52,280 nt of DNA, taken from contig JALRAP010000011.1 in the NCBI GenBank assembly GCA_023262505.1, forward strand, positions 1-52,280. Direction: 5' to 3'. Made by a program: the position numbers and the translations under genes. Source of the DNA: Bacteroidia bacterium (lineage in GTDB: Bacteria; Bacteroidota; Bacteroidia; AKYH767-A; OLB10). This document shows positions 43,986 to 52,086 of this stretch, one piece after another. Positions within the stretch are counted from its first letter, which is position 1, and each line of letters opens with the position of its first letter. The notes beneath the pieces are model-generated. The model saw nothing but the letters and a program-made list of their open reading frames with translations, had not been told where the DNA came from and ran no database searches.

Positions 43986-45248
43986 TTATTTTCCGCCGAA
44001 AACCAGATTGAAATAAAAGCCGGGCTTTTTGAGTTTGGCCCTTAGGTCCAAATCGTCGAACATGCAGGATATGGTTTCCCTGAACTCGCGGTTTCGTTCG
44101 GCCTTGTTTACCACCAAGTTGAAAAGAAAAGGATAATTGCAAAGCTTTTGCATGGTTCTACTCAGCTTCAATTCTCCACTTAACCTGCGATAAACTTTCG
44201 TTTCATAAGCCTGGAGAAAAACATCAGAATAATCGTTCATTTTCAATGCTTCAGCAGCTGTTTCAGCGGCCATCATACCGCTGAACATCGCATTGCTGAT
44301 ACCTTCTCCCGTGAAAGGGTCGATCAATGAGGCTGCATCACCGGTTAAAATAAAATTATCACCACTTAGTTTCCTCTTTTTCGAACCAAGTGGCAATCCC
44401 CAACCCTGAACTTTTTCCATGGGTTTGGCGTTTTTAAAGCGGTCTTTTATGGCTGGGTTTGAGCTGATACAATCCAACAGCATCTGACGCAGATTCATTT
44501 TTTGTTTACTGGCATGCTTTGACAGCACTCCTGCTCCTACGTTGGCTTTTCCATTTGGGAGTGGAAATATCCACAAATAGCCAGGAAGAAAATCCTTTAT
44601 GAAATGCAGTTCGATGTAGTTCTTCGGGTGCATACCTGTGACACCTTCAAAGTACATTCGGATACCAGCTGAAAAATGATCCGGCTCTTTTTTTATTCCT
44701 CCGATAGATTTAGCCGCTAGGCTCCTCTCACCATCCGCAGAAATCAACAACTTGGTTCTGACCTCATATGGTTTGCCATTTGAACTCAATGTCAATATTA
44801 GTCCTTCGGAATCTCTTTCAATCGCCATCAGCTCCGTTGACTCCCTGAAATCGGCATATTTTAAGTCGATGTAGTTGTGAAGGTATTGATCGAATTTCAT
44901 TCTGGGAGATACAAATCCTGCTGGTCCCTCGATTGTATTGGCCGATTTGCTTTTAAAGGGCACATCAAGGCTTTTTCCGTTCGGGGCAACAAACACGATT
45001 CCTTCGCAAGGCAGGAAATCGGATTCCAGCGCACCCATTTTTGAACGGATATTCGGATCGAGTTTTTTAAGTATGGTGAAGACCTTGCCCGATAGGGCAT
45101 CACCACAGATCTTATCCCGAGGAAAAACTGCTTTGTCGATCAGCAAATGTGGTATTCCTTCACGCGAAAGGAATGCTGATGCCATGGATCCTGCAGGACC
45201 GGCTCCAATGATTACGATGGTATGGTTTTCTGTAATTGAAGAGATCAA
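43986..45248 (-). CDS. FAD-dependent oxidoreductase, geranylgeranyl reductase type
   Basis: 420 aa. The FAD-binding VIIGAGPAGSMASAFL (about 12-27) and a second nucleotide motif ISADGERSLAAKSIGG are visible; ILTGDAASLIDPFTGEGI is the family GD motif. Related proteins reduce isoprenoid double bonds or oxidise lipids; the substrate is not known. The start is a TTG with no in-frame ATG close by; it overlaps smpB by 4 bases as TTGA, suggesting coupling like an ATGA junction. Confidence 0.86.
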   Translation of the reverse strand: MISSITENHTIVIIGAGPAGSMASAFLSREGIPHLLIDKAVFPRDKICGDALSGKVFTILKKLDPNIRSKMGALESDFLPCEGIVFVAPNGKSLDVPFKSKSANTIEGPAGFVSPRMKFDQYLHNYIDLKYADFRESTELMAIERDSEGLILTLSSNGKPYEVRTKLLISADGERSLAAKSIGGIKKEPDHFSAGIRMYFEGVTGMHPKNYIELHFIKDFLPGYLWIFPLPNGKANVGAGVLSKHASKQKMNLRQMLLDCISSNPAIKDRFKNAKPMEKVQGWGLPLGSKKRKLSGDNFILTGDAASLIDPFTGEGISNAMFSGMMAAETAAEALKMNDYSDVFLQAYETKVYRRLSGELKLSRTMQKLCNYPFLFNLVVNKAERNREFRETISCMFDDLDLRAKLKKPGFYFNLVFGGK

Positions 45249-45706
45249 CGTCTGGATTTTTTGAGACGATCCATTTCGTTTTTGGCATCTTGGCGCTTCA
45301 TATCCTCGCGTTTGTCGTATAGCTTTTTGCCTTTTGCAAGGGCGATTTCAACTTTTGCCAATCCTCTTTCCGACAAATACATTTTGATTGGGATGATGGA
45401 GTATCCTTTTTCCTTGACTTTGGTGTTTAGCTTTCTGAGCTCCGACTTGTTAAGCAAAAGCTTTCGATCCCTTTTGGAAAGGTGATTATTGTAGGATCCG
45501 TCTTTGTATTCGGCAATGTGCATGCCTTTGACCCAAAGTTCGCCATTTAGGAAAATACAATATGCATCGGCCAAGTTAAGTTGACCGTTTCTCACGGATT
45601 TGATTTCGGTTCCCGTCAATACAATCCCAGCCTCGAAAGTTGCTTCAAGGTGGTATTCGAAACCGGCTTTACGGTTTACTGCTAGATTTTGGGTGGGCTT
45701 ATTCAC
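45245..45706 (-). CDS. smpB: SsrA-binding protein SmpB
   Basis: 153 aa, the usual length. The oligonucleotide-binding core is visible with GIVLTGTEIKSVRNGQLNL, KKLYDKRED and a Lys/Arg-rich C-terminal tail (DRLKKSRR), which places tmRNA at the stalled ribosome. The start codon is GTG (45704-45706 on the minus strand) and no nearby ATG would fit. The 17-mer repeat seen upstream of sppA lies just before it (45721-45737). The tmRNA gene itself is not in the window. Confidence 0.95.
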   Translation of the reverse strand: MNKPTQNLAVNRKAGFEYHLEATFEAGIVLTGTEIKSVRNGQLNLADAYCIFLNGELWVKGMHIAEYKDGSYNNHLSKRDRKLLLNKSELRKLNTKVKEKGYSIIPIKMYLSERGLAKVEIALAKGKKLYDKREDMKRQDAKNEMDRLKKSRR

Positions 45707-45720
45707 GGTGTATTGTGGAA

Positions 45721-45737
45721 CAAATTTCGCAATAAAT
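45721..45737 (-). repeat. 17-mer shared with the sppA upstream region
   Basis: On the minus strand this is ATTTATTGCGAAATTTG, an exact copy of 1321-1337. It ends 14 bases before the smpB GTG and lies about 36 bases upstream of the divergent pyrD ATG. See the findings. Confidence 0.5.
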
Positions 45738-45773
45738 GGCCGTAGGAGGCGACCAAAACCTCATTTTTGTGAT

Positions 45774-46808
45774 ATGTTATACAGGAAATTGCTCAGGCCC
45801 CTTTTATTCCGTTTTCCGGCTGAAAAGGCCCATCATATCACCTTTTCAATCTTAGGCTTTGCTCAACGTATCCCTGGTTTACTTTCAATTATCCGATTAT
45901 TTAATCAACCTTCCGCGCAATGTGGGATTGAATTGTTAGGCATAAAATTTCCGAGTAGGGTTGGACTGGCGGCAGGATTGGATAAGGATGCCAAAGCCAT
46001 TAATGCCTTTGGGGCGATGGGTTTTGGTTTTATTGAGGTGGGTACCGTTACCCCTAAACCTCAGGCAGGAAACCCACAACCTCGTTTGTTCAGGTTGCCA
46101 AAGGACCATGCCCTCATAAACAGGATGGGGTTCAATAACGAAGGGTTGGATGCTATGGTCTCCAGATTAAAATCCGTCGATCCTCGAATAGTTGTTGGCG
46201 GCAATATTGGTAAGAACAAAGACACCTCAAACGAGAAGGCGCATGAAGATTATACTGCATGTGTTCGAGGTTTGAAGGGTTTAGTTGATTACTTGGTCGT
46301 AAATCTTTCATCACCTAACACTCCAGGGCTACGCGCATTACAAGACAAGGAGCCACTGATGCACCTGCTTGCTGAAGTGATGAGGGAAAACAAGGAGGGA
46401 GAGCATCCAGTTCCCGTCTTCCTGAAAGTAGCCCCAGATATCAATTTTGGACAGGCCGACGATATAATTGATGTTGCAACCTCCACCGGGATTTCCGGGC
46501 TTATTGTCTCAAATACAACAGTTAGCAGGGAAGGTCTTAATACATCCTCCGACGAAATTGAAAAAATCGGGATGGGTGGTTTGTCAGGCAAGCCGCTTAT
46601 GGGAAAATCCACAGAACTTTTAAGATACTTCAAATCTAAGGCTCCATCAAATATGGTCTTGATTGCTTCGGGAGGAATAATGGATCCGAAGGATGCCAAA
46701 GAAAAGATGGAAGCTGGAGCATCACTCGTCCAATTGTATACAGGATTTGTGTACGAAGGGCCTTCTCTTGTAAAAAGGATTAACAAACTTCTTTCTGCCA
46801 AGGGCTAA
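45774..46808 (+). CDS. pyrD: Dihydroorotate dehydrogenase (quinone), class 2
   Basis: 344 aa from the ATG at 45774; longer in-frame starts run into the divergent smpB gene. The N-terminal helices (about 1-40) mark class 2, membrane-associated and quinone-linked. FMN- and substrate-binding blocks are visible: RVGLAAGLDKDAKAI, INRMGFNNEG, and NLSSPNTPGL with the catalytic Ser. It makes orotate in pyrimidine synthesis. It is divergent from smpB, with 67 bases between that hold the 17-mer. Confidence 0.95.
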   Translation: MLYRKLLRPLLFRFPAEKAHHITFSILGFAQRIPGLLSIIRLFNQPSAQCGIELLGIKFPSRVGLAAGLDKDAKAINAFGAMGFGFIEVGTVTPKPQAGNPQPRLFRLPKDHALINRMGFNNEGLDAMVSRLKSVDPRIVVGGNIGKNKDTSNEKAHEDYTACVRGLKGLVDYLVVNLSSPNTPGLRALQDKEPLMHLLAEVMRENKEGEHPVPVFLKVAPDINFGQADDIIDVATSTGISGLIVSNTTVSREGLNTSSDEIEKIGMGGLSGKPLMGKSTELLRYFKSKAPSNMVLIASGGIMDPKDAKEKMEAGASLVQLYTGFVYEGPSLVKRINKLLSAKG

Positions 46809-46845
46809 GAATGAATTTCGGCATCGTTTTTGCCATTCCATTAAC

Positions 46846-46853
46846 TAAATTTG
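46846..46853 (+). promoter_or_regulatory. Probable -7 box for the DUF4920 gene
   Basis: TAAATTTG matches the consensus exactly, 18 bases before the ATG at 46872. It includes the TTG at 46851 that would otherwise be a possible earlier start, which argues for the later ATG. Confidence 0.5.
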
Positions 46854-46871
46854 CCTAAAACCAATAAAAAA

Positions 46872-47327
46872 ATGAAAAAAAGCCTCATCATTCTCATTAT
46901 TTCAGCATTTGTTTGGTCTTGCGATAACTCTGTCGGACAGCAACGATCTTTCGGCGAAAAATTCGATCCCAAAGGCGCAATGTCCATGGGTGATATGCTT
47001 AAGCAAATGCAGGGTAAGGAAAGTATGCCTGCAATTGTGGAGGGAAAGGTTTCGTCGGTTTGTCAAGCTAAGGGCTGTTGGATGAAGTTGGAGACTGGCA
47101 ACGGTGAAACCATCCGCGTTAGCTTTAAGGATTATGGCTTCTTTGTTCCAAAGGACTTGGCAGGATCAACGGTAATCATGCGTGGAACTGCATCTATAAA
47201 TGTCACTTCTGTTGAAGAGTTAAGACACTTTGCAGAGGATGCCAAGAAGAGCAAAGAGGAAATTGAAAAAATAACCGAGCCCAAGCGTGAGCTTGTTTTT
47301 GAGGCAGATGGTGTGATTATTAAGTAA
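46872..47327 (+). CDS. DUF4920 lipoprotein
   Basis: 151 aa with a lipobox-like VWSC (Cys17). The domain VCQAKGCWMKLETGNGETIRVSFKDYGFFVPKDL matches the DUF4920 family of small Bacteroidota lipoproteins; the two Cys residues in VCQAKGCWM are conserved in the family and could bind metal. Function is unknown. A -7 box lies just upstream. The HMG-CoA lyase gene follows 15 bases after the stop. Confidence 0.85.
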   Translation: MKKSLIILIISAFVWSCDNSVGQQRSFGEKFDPKGAMSMGDMLKQMQGKESMPAIVEGKVSSVCQAKGCWMKLETGNGETIRVSFKDYGFFVPKDLAGSTVIMRGTASINVTSVEELRHFAEDAKKSKEEIEKITEPKRELVFEADGVIIK

Positions 47328-47342
47328 CTGCCCAACTAATAA

Positions 47343-48230
47343 GTGGCTCAAATACCCGCTGATACGAATTGTAGGATTACAGAATGCCCTCGTGATGCTA
47401 TGCAGGGCATCGCTGAGTTTATTCCTACAGAGAAAAAAATCGAATACCTTAATGCGCTTCTCAAGGTCGGTTTTACTCGCTTGGACTTTGGAAGTTTTGT
47501 ATCCCCCAAGGCCATCCCTCAGATGCAGGATACGGCAAAGGTTTTGGATTCATTGGATGAAAGTCCAAATACTGAACTGATTGCCATTATTGCCAATCAC
47601 AGAGGTGCCACTGATGCAAGCGCTTTCAGTAGAATATCCTTTCTAGGCTATCCTTATTCAGTATCCGAAACTTTTCAGCAGCGTAATACCAACTCGAATA
47701 TTGATAGCTCTTTTAATGAACTTTTAAGGATCAAAGAGGTCGCTGAAAAAAATGGCAAGGAAGTCATGGTATACATTTCCATGGCATTTGGTAACCCATA
47801 CGGGGATGAGTATAACAGTACTGTGGTTTTGGAGCACATTCAAAGGTTGAATCAAAATGGGTTTTTTCATTTTGCCTTGGCTGACACGGTTGGCTTGGCT
47901 TCCCCGTCAAATGTGTCTGAGCTTGTACAACAGGTAATGAGTCAATTCCCAAATTGCGAGATAGGAGTTCATTTGCATTGCCGCTCCGAGAACTGGCTTG
48001 ACAAGGTGGACGCGGCATTTCAGGCGGGATGTAGGGGCTTTGATTCGGCGTTGGGTGGTTTTGGAGGTTGTCCAATGGCTGGGGATAGTCTTGTTGGTAA
48101 CCTCTCCACAGAATTGCTGATCCAATATTTAGCAGAAAAACACGTTCCAATAGGGTTAAACTTGGAGGCCCTTAATCAAGCAAGAAAATTATCTACCTCT
48201 ATATTTTCAAATTCAAATCTAACCGCGTGA
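47343..48230 (+). CDS. Hydroxymethylglutaryl-CoA lyase
   Basis: 295 aa. RITECPRDAMQGI (with the catalytic Arg-Asp at residues 17-18), IGVHLHCR (metal-binding His-x-His), and the C-terminal signature ALGGFGGCPMAGDS (catalytic Cys) are all intact. It splits HMG-CoA to acetyl-CoA and acetoacetate at the end of leucine breakdown. The start is a GTG at 47343: a stop codon (47340-47342) lies immediately before it in frame, and the next Met is inside the active-site block, so the GTG is needed. No leucine-catabolism partners are in the window. Confidence 0.93.
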   Translation: MAQIPADTNCRITECPRDAMQGIAEFIPTEKKIEYLNALLKVGFTRLDFGSFVSPKAIPQMQDTAKVLDSLDESPNTELIAIIANHRGATDASAFSRISFLGYPYSVSETFQQRNTNSNIDSSFNELLRIKEVAEKNGKEVMVYISMAFGNPYGDEYNSTVVLEHIQRLNQNGFFHFALADTVGLASPSNVSELVQQVMSQFPNCEIGVHLHCRSENWLDKVDAAFQAGCRGFDSALGGFGGCPMAGDSLVGNLSTELLIQYLAEKHVPIGLNLEALNQARKLSTSIFSNSNLTA

Positions 48231-48237
48231 TTCAAAT

Positions 48238-50562
48238 ATGATACGCCTTCTTCAATCCAAAAAGTACAATTACAATGTGGTTATTTATTTTTTAATCATC
48301 TGTAATACAATATTTAGTACAACATCAATTAAAGCTCAAGATAAGGGGTATTTAGAGGTTGTTGGGTCCGTAAATCAAGATAAGAAGGCTTTGGAAGGTG
48401 CAGAGATTTCAGTAATGAGAGGCAATGAAGTTGTGGAAACACTCTTAACCAATTCAAAAGGGAACTTCATTGTCAATTTGGAACTGAATTCAGCTTATTT
48501 ACTGGTATACCGAAAAGCGGGATGTGTAACCAAGTCGGTTGAATTTGACACCAAGGTGCCTGATGATTATAACGGACAGATTTTTTCACTTAAATACAAA
48601 ATCGACTTGTTTGCCAAGGTGGACGGCTTGCCAGAGCCTTCTGTATTGGAAAAACCGGTAGCCAAGTATGAATACAGTGACGATTATGAGGATTTTACCT
48701 ATGATCCTAACTATACCAATACGCGTAAAGAAGAGAACACCAAGGCTAAGCAAGAATTACAAGTTGCAGCTGAAAAGAAACGTGTTGAAGACGAAAAAAT
48801 AAAGGCTCAAGCCAAAGCAGATTCATTGGTGGCTGAAAATAAAGTTAGGCAAGAAAAGGCTAAAATTGAGGCGGAAAAAGCAAAGGCGCAAATGGAGCTG
48901 GAGGCCAAAGCTAAAGAGGAAGTGCGAATACGGGAAATAGCAGTTGCACAAGAAAAAGCCCGCCAAGACTCATTGCAAAAAATTCGTGTTGCCGAGGAGA
49001 TGGCTTTACAACGTCAACTCGCGAAAGCCAGAGAAGATTCCATTGCAAAAGCAAAAGAGGAACAACGCCTGCAACAATTAGCTGAAGAAAAGGCTAGGCG
49101 TGAAGCTGCTGAGAAAGCAAAGCTGGAAGCTGAGGCAAAAGCAAAGGCTGAAGCTGAAGCTAAAGCCAAAGCCTATGCCGAAGCTCGTGAGCGTGAACGA
49201 TTGGAAGCAGAAGCCAAGGCAAAAGCTGCCGCTGAAGAAAAGGCCAGATTGGTTGCTGAAGAAAAAGCCAAACGTGAGGCTGAGGCCCTTGCCAAAGCTC
49301 AAGCTGAAGAAAAGGCAAAGCAAGAAGCTGCAGAGGCTGCCCGTGTAGCAGCAGCTGAGAAAGCTCGATTGGAAGCCGAATTAAAGGCTAAAAAAGAGGC
49401 TGAGTCGAAAGCAAAAGCTGAGGCTGAAATCAAGGCTAAACTAGAGGCTGAAGCAGCAGCCAAAGCGGCTGCAGAAGCCAAGGCTAAAGCAATCGCCGAA
49501 GAGAAGGCCAAAAAAGAAGCGGAAGCCAAGGCAAAAGCTGAGGCTGATGCCAAAGCAAAACAAGAAGCTGAAGCAGCTGCTAAGACTGCAGCTGAAGCTA
49601 AGGCAAAAGCTGAGGCCGATGAATTAGCCCGAAAAGAAGCAGAAGCTTTGGCTAAGAAGCAAGCCCAAGAAAAGGCCCGGTTAGAAGCTGAAGCAAAGGC
49701 TAAGGCTGATGCAGAAGAGAAAGCACGATTGTTAGCCGAAACCAAAGCGAAGGCAGAAGCTGAAGCAAAGGCAAAAGCCGAAGCCGCATTGGCTGCCAAA
49801 TTAGCAGCTGAACAGAAAGCCAAAGACGAGGCAGAGGCAAAAGCCAAAGCTGAAGCAGAAGAAAAAGCCAGAGTTGCGAATGAAGCCAAGTTGAAACGTG
49901 AGGCAGAAGAAAAAGCTCGAGTTGAAGCTGAAGCAAAAGCAAAAGCTGAAGCTGAAGAGCGTGCTCGCGTTGCCGCTGAAGCACGGGCTAAGCGTGAAGC
50001 GGAATTAAAAGCTAAAGAGGAAGCCGAAGCCTTGGCTAAAGCCGCTGCGGCTGAAAAAGCACGCAAGGAAGCTGAGGAAAAAGCCGCCGAAGCCGCAAGA
50101 ATCAAAGCTGAGCAAGATGCCTTGGCTGCTCAAAAGGCAAAAGATGACAGTATCTTGTTGGCTCAAGAGTCTGCCAAAACCGCAGAACAAGAGCGAGCTC
50201 GCCAAGAAGTACTTCGCAAAGCGGAAGAAAAGAGGATGAAGGACATTGAAGCTCAAAAGCAGGCTTATGCTAACACATCCCAATCAACCAAGGATACTAC
50301 CCAACAGTCTAAAGCAAGTAACTTGACTTATTCTCTTCCCGCTCTCAAGAAAGAGTATCCTGAAGGGATGTCGGAAGAAACAATCACTGAATCCAACCGT
50401 ACAATCTATAGGACAATTGTTAAGTTGGCAAGCAAACAAGAAGTCTACTCCAAGGTTGTTTACTCCTACGGTGTATTTTTCTTTAAGGAGAGTAATAGTA
50501 TATCGCAGTCTACATATGAGACCGATTTAAGAAGGATCAGGGAATCCTTGAAGGGTAAATAA
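48238..50562 (+). CDS. Octad-repeat helical protein with CarboxypepD_reg-like head
   Basis: 774 aa, unrecognised as a whole. A signal peptide or anchor (about 1-33) is followed by a CarboxypepD_reg-like beta-sandwich (about 36-125), an acidic/aromatic linker (about 148-165), about 515 residues of Ala, Lys and Glu (about 165-678), and a 96-residue C-terminal domain (from about 679) with the segment YSYGVFFFKESNSISQSTYE. The central tract is built of 8-residue units, x-A-E-x-K-A-K/R-x, about 60 in a row, resembling the TolA stalk in composition and probably a rigid single helix. It follows HMG-CoA lyase by 7 bases and ends at a strong terminator. Confidence 0.85.
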   Translation: MIRLLQSKKYNYNVVIYFLIICNTIFSTTSIKAQDKGYLEVVGSVNQDKKALEGAEISVMRGNEVVETLLTNSKGNFIVNLELNSAYLLVYRKAGCVTKSVEFDTKVPDDYNGQIFSLKYKIDLFAKVDGLPEPSVLEKPVAKYEYSDDYEDFTYDPNYTNTRKEENTKAKQELQVAAEKKRVEDEKIKAQAKADSLVAENKVRQEKAKIEAEKAKAQMELEAKAKEEVRIREIAVAQEKARQDSLQKIRVAEEMALQRQLAKAREDSIAKAKEEQRLQQLAEEKARREAAEKAKLEAEAKAKAEAEAKAKAYAEARERERLEAEAKAKAAAEEKARLVAEEKAKREAEALAKAQAEEKAKQEAAEAARVAAAEKARLEAELKAKKEAESKAKAEAEIKAKLEAEAAAKAAAEAKAKAIAEEKAKKEAEAKAKAEADAKAKQEAEAAAKTAAEAKAKAEADELARKEAEALAKKQAQEKARLEAEAKAKADAEEKARLLAETKAKAEAEAKAKAEAALAAKLAAEQKAKDEAEAKAKAEAEEKARVANEAKLKREAEEKARVEAEAKAKAEAEERARVAAEARAKREAELKAKEEAEALAKAAAAEKARKEAEEKAAEAARIKAEQDALAAQKAKDDSILLAQESAKTAEQERARQEVLRKAEEKRMKDIEAQKQAYANTSQSTKDTTQQSKASNLTYSLPALKKEYPEGMSEETITESNRTIYRTIVKLASKQEVYSKVVYSYGVFFFKESNSISQSTYETDLRRIRESLKGK
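48730..50275 (+). repeat. Degenerate 24-base tandem repeat encoding the octads
   Basis: About 60 imperfect copies of a 24-base unit of GCT/GAA/GCA/AAA-type codons, reading as GAAGCTGAGGCAAAAGCT variants. Codon choice varies from copy to copy, so the repeats are old or selected at the protein level rather than a recent expansion. The opposite strand has long open frames only because of this bias. Confidence 0.7.
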
Positions 50563-50585
50563 CCTTCCAAATCGGCATAAATATT

Positions 50586-50624
50586 CGAGGGCTGTTCTCC
50601 TAGGAAAACAGCCCTCGTTTTTTT
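50586..50624 (+). terminator. Strong rho-independent terminator
   Basis: CGAGGGCTGTT (50586-50596) pairs fully with AACAGCCCTCG (50607-50617), 11 pairs around a 10-base loop, followed by seven T (50618-50624). It lies 23 bases after the octad-repeat gene's stop. Confidence 0.9.
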
Positions 50625-50637
50625 GTATTCGGTTTGA

Positions 50638-51180
50638 TTATTTAGCCAATACTGGAAACCTCCATTTTGCCAAAGAGTATGAGCCAAAAAGGATCAGGCA
50701 ATAAAATAAGTCACCCATTACAGTTCCTTTGAAAAATGGGATTCCAGCTATGTAGCATGAAACCAATCCTGCACCTGTTTTTGGATAAAGGTCATACATC
50801 AACCAAGTTCCAAAATTGGTAATGAAAAAGAACAGTATCGATGAAACCAAGGAGGCTACCATGATGGTCTGGCGCTGTTCACGTCCACGTAAAAGGTATC
50901 CGATAGTCACCACTAATGCAAAACTACCATACACGAATATCATGTCTCGATAAAACCCGGTTCCGTTCACCAGTTCAAGAAGCAAATCAGAGAACAATAG
51001 AATTCCAAGTGGTAATAAAAAGGAGTTCCTTTTAGATGTTATGTATGTGCCAGCGAAGAGAGCAACGGCTCCAATTGGGGTAAAGTTTGGAATGTGAGGA
51101 ATCAACCGTGATAGAGACACTAACAATAGGGCTCCTAGGATGAACTTCATTTTAGGCGATAATTCATGGATGATTTTCAT
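50638..51180 (-). CDS. DUF6580-like integral membrane protein
   Basis: 180 aa with about five hydrophobic helices and no enzyme motif. The conserved patch RLIPHIPNFTPIGAVALFAGTY (first helix end and loop) is typical of the DUF6580 family; another, GTWLMYDLYPKTGAGLVSCYIAGIPFFKGTVMGDLFY, covers the C-terminal helices. Its function is unknown; the size would fit a small transporter subunit, but this is a guess. A perfect -7 box lies upstream. Gene and terminator are convergent. Confidence 0.78.
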   Translation of the reverse strand: MKIIHELSPKMKFILGALLLVSLSRLIPHIPNFTPIGAVALFAGTYITSKRNSFLLPLGILLFSDLLLELVNGTGFYRDMIFVYGSFALVVTIGYLLRGREQRQTIMVASLVSSILFFFITNFGTWLMYDLYPKTGAGLVSCYIAGIPFFKGTVMGDLFYCLILFGSYSLAKWRFPVLAK

Positions 51181-51200
51181 TGTGGCAGTTTAATTTGCGG

Positions 51201-51208
51201 CAAAAATA
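51201..51208 (-). promoter_or_regulatory. Probable -7 box for the DUF6580 gene
   Basis: On the minus strand TATTTTTG matches TAnnTTTG exactly, 20 bases before the ATG at 51180; a TTG 14 bases further upstream is closer than usual. Confidence 0.45.
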
Positions 51209-51280
51209 ACTTTTTTGGATTTCAATACCGACTTAAACACCCTTGATAGGTTAATTGTTTAAGTTATTGGATATTCATTT

Positions 51281-52042
51281 TCAGGATTTTATACCCCAAA
51301 TGTGGAGCGCCAAATCCGCTTGGTTTCTCAACATTTGCAAACCATTGGAAACCATTGCCCCTCGTAACCTGGATTCACGCATAAGCATGGTTTCCTCGGG
51401 GTTGTAAACCAAATCAAAAACCAAATGGCGTTCATCAACAAAGTCAACCGGGATGGGTGGCATTTGAGATGTTTCAGGCCAAGTGCCTAACGGCGTGGTG
51501 TTGATCAAAATCTTGTATTTTTCGAAATGACTCCTATTTAAATCTCTGAAAACGATGTCATCAGCCCGCTTTGGACTCCTGCAGCAACAAACATATTCAA
51601 TGCCCATTTCATTCAGGGCGAAACGCACTGAATCTGATGCCCCACCGTTGCCAATAACCAAAGCAGTAGTATGGTTCGAACGAATCATTGGAAAAATCGC
51701 TGCCTTGAAACCTCCGTGGTCCGTGTTATGACCTTCCAGAATTTTTTTTCCATTGGTTGTTTGATTAACCACCCTGATCACATTCACCGCTCCAATTTTA
51801 GCGGCATCGTCACTTAATATGTCAATAAATGGGATTATCTCATTCTTGTATGGAATGGTAACGTTGAATCCTGCCAGATCAGGTTGACTGTTAATCAACG
51901 ATGTTATCTCAGAAATACCGGATAATTCAAAATTGAGATATCGGTTTTGAGAATCAGTACCGTTAAATCCGTAGGTTTCCTCGAAATATCTCTTCGAGAA
52001 GGAGTGAGAAAGCGATTTACCAACTAAGCCGTATGTTGACAT
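51281..52042 (-). CDS. aroE: Shikimate dehydrogenase
   Basis: 253 aa, slightly short of E. coli AroE (272). SLSHSFSKRYF near the N-terminus binds shikimate, NVTIPYKNEI carries the catalytic Lys, and EGHNTDHGGF has the catalytic Asp. VIGNGGASDSVRFAL is the NADP-binding loop. It reduces 3-dehydroshikimate in aromatic amino acid synthesis. It follows the rhodanese gene on the same strand, with 44 bases between. Confidence 0.94.
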   Translation of the reverse strand: MSTYGLVGKSLSHSFSKRYFEETYGFNGTDSQNRYLNFELSGISEITSLINSQPDLAGFNVTIPYKNEIIPFIDILSDDAAKIGAVNVIRVVNQTTNGKKILEGHNTDHGGFKAAIFPMIRSNHTTALVIGNGGASDSVRFALNEMGIEYVCCCRSPKRADDIVFRDLNRSHFEKYKILINTTPLGTWPETSQMPPIPVDFVDERHLVFDLVYNPEETMLMRESRLRGAMVSNGLQMLRNQADLALHIWGIKS

Positions 52043-52086
52043 TCGAATAGATTAACTCTTGGCTTCCCAAGGGATTCGAAAAATAA

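Noticed and set aside
45600-45773. N-terminal extension of pyrD
   Set aside because: It overlaps the divergent smpB gene and adds sequence unlike the family; the ATG at 45774 gives the class 2 N-terminus.
46851-46871. TTG start for the DUF4920 gene
   Set aside because: The TTG lies inside the -7 promoter box, and the ATG at 46872 gives a proper lipoprotein signal.
49299-50105. 268-codon open frame on the opposite strand of the octad-repeat gene, rich in Ala, Ser and Phe
   Set aside because: It mirrors the GCT/GAA/AAA codon bias of the repeats, has no start context or homology, and lies wholly inside a better gene.
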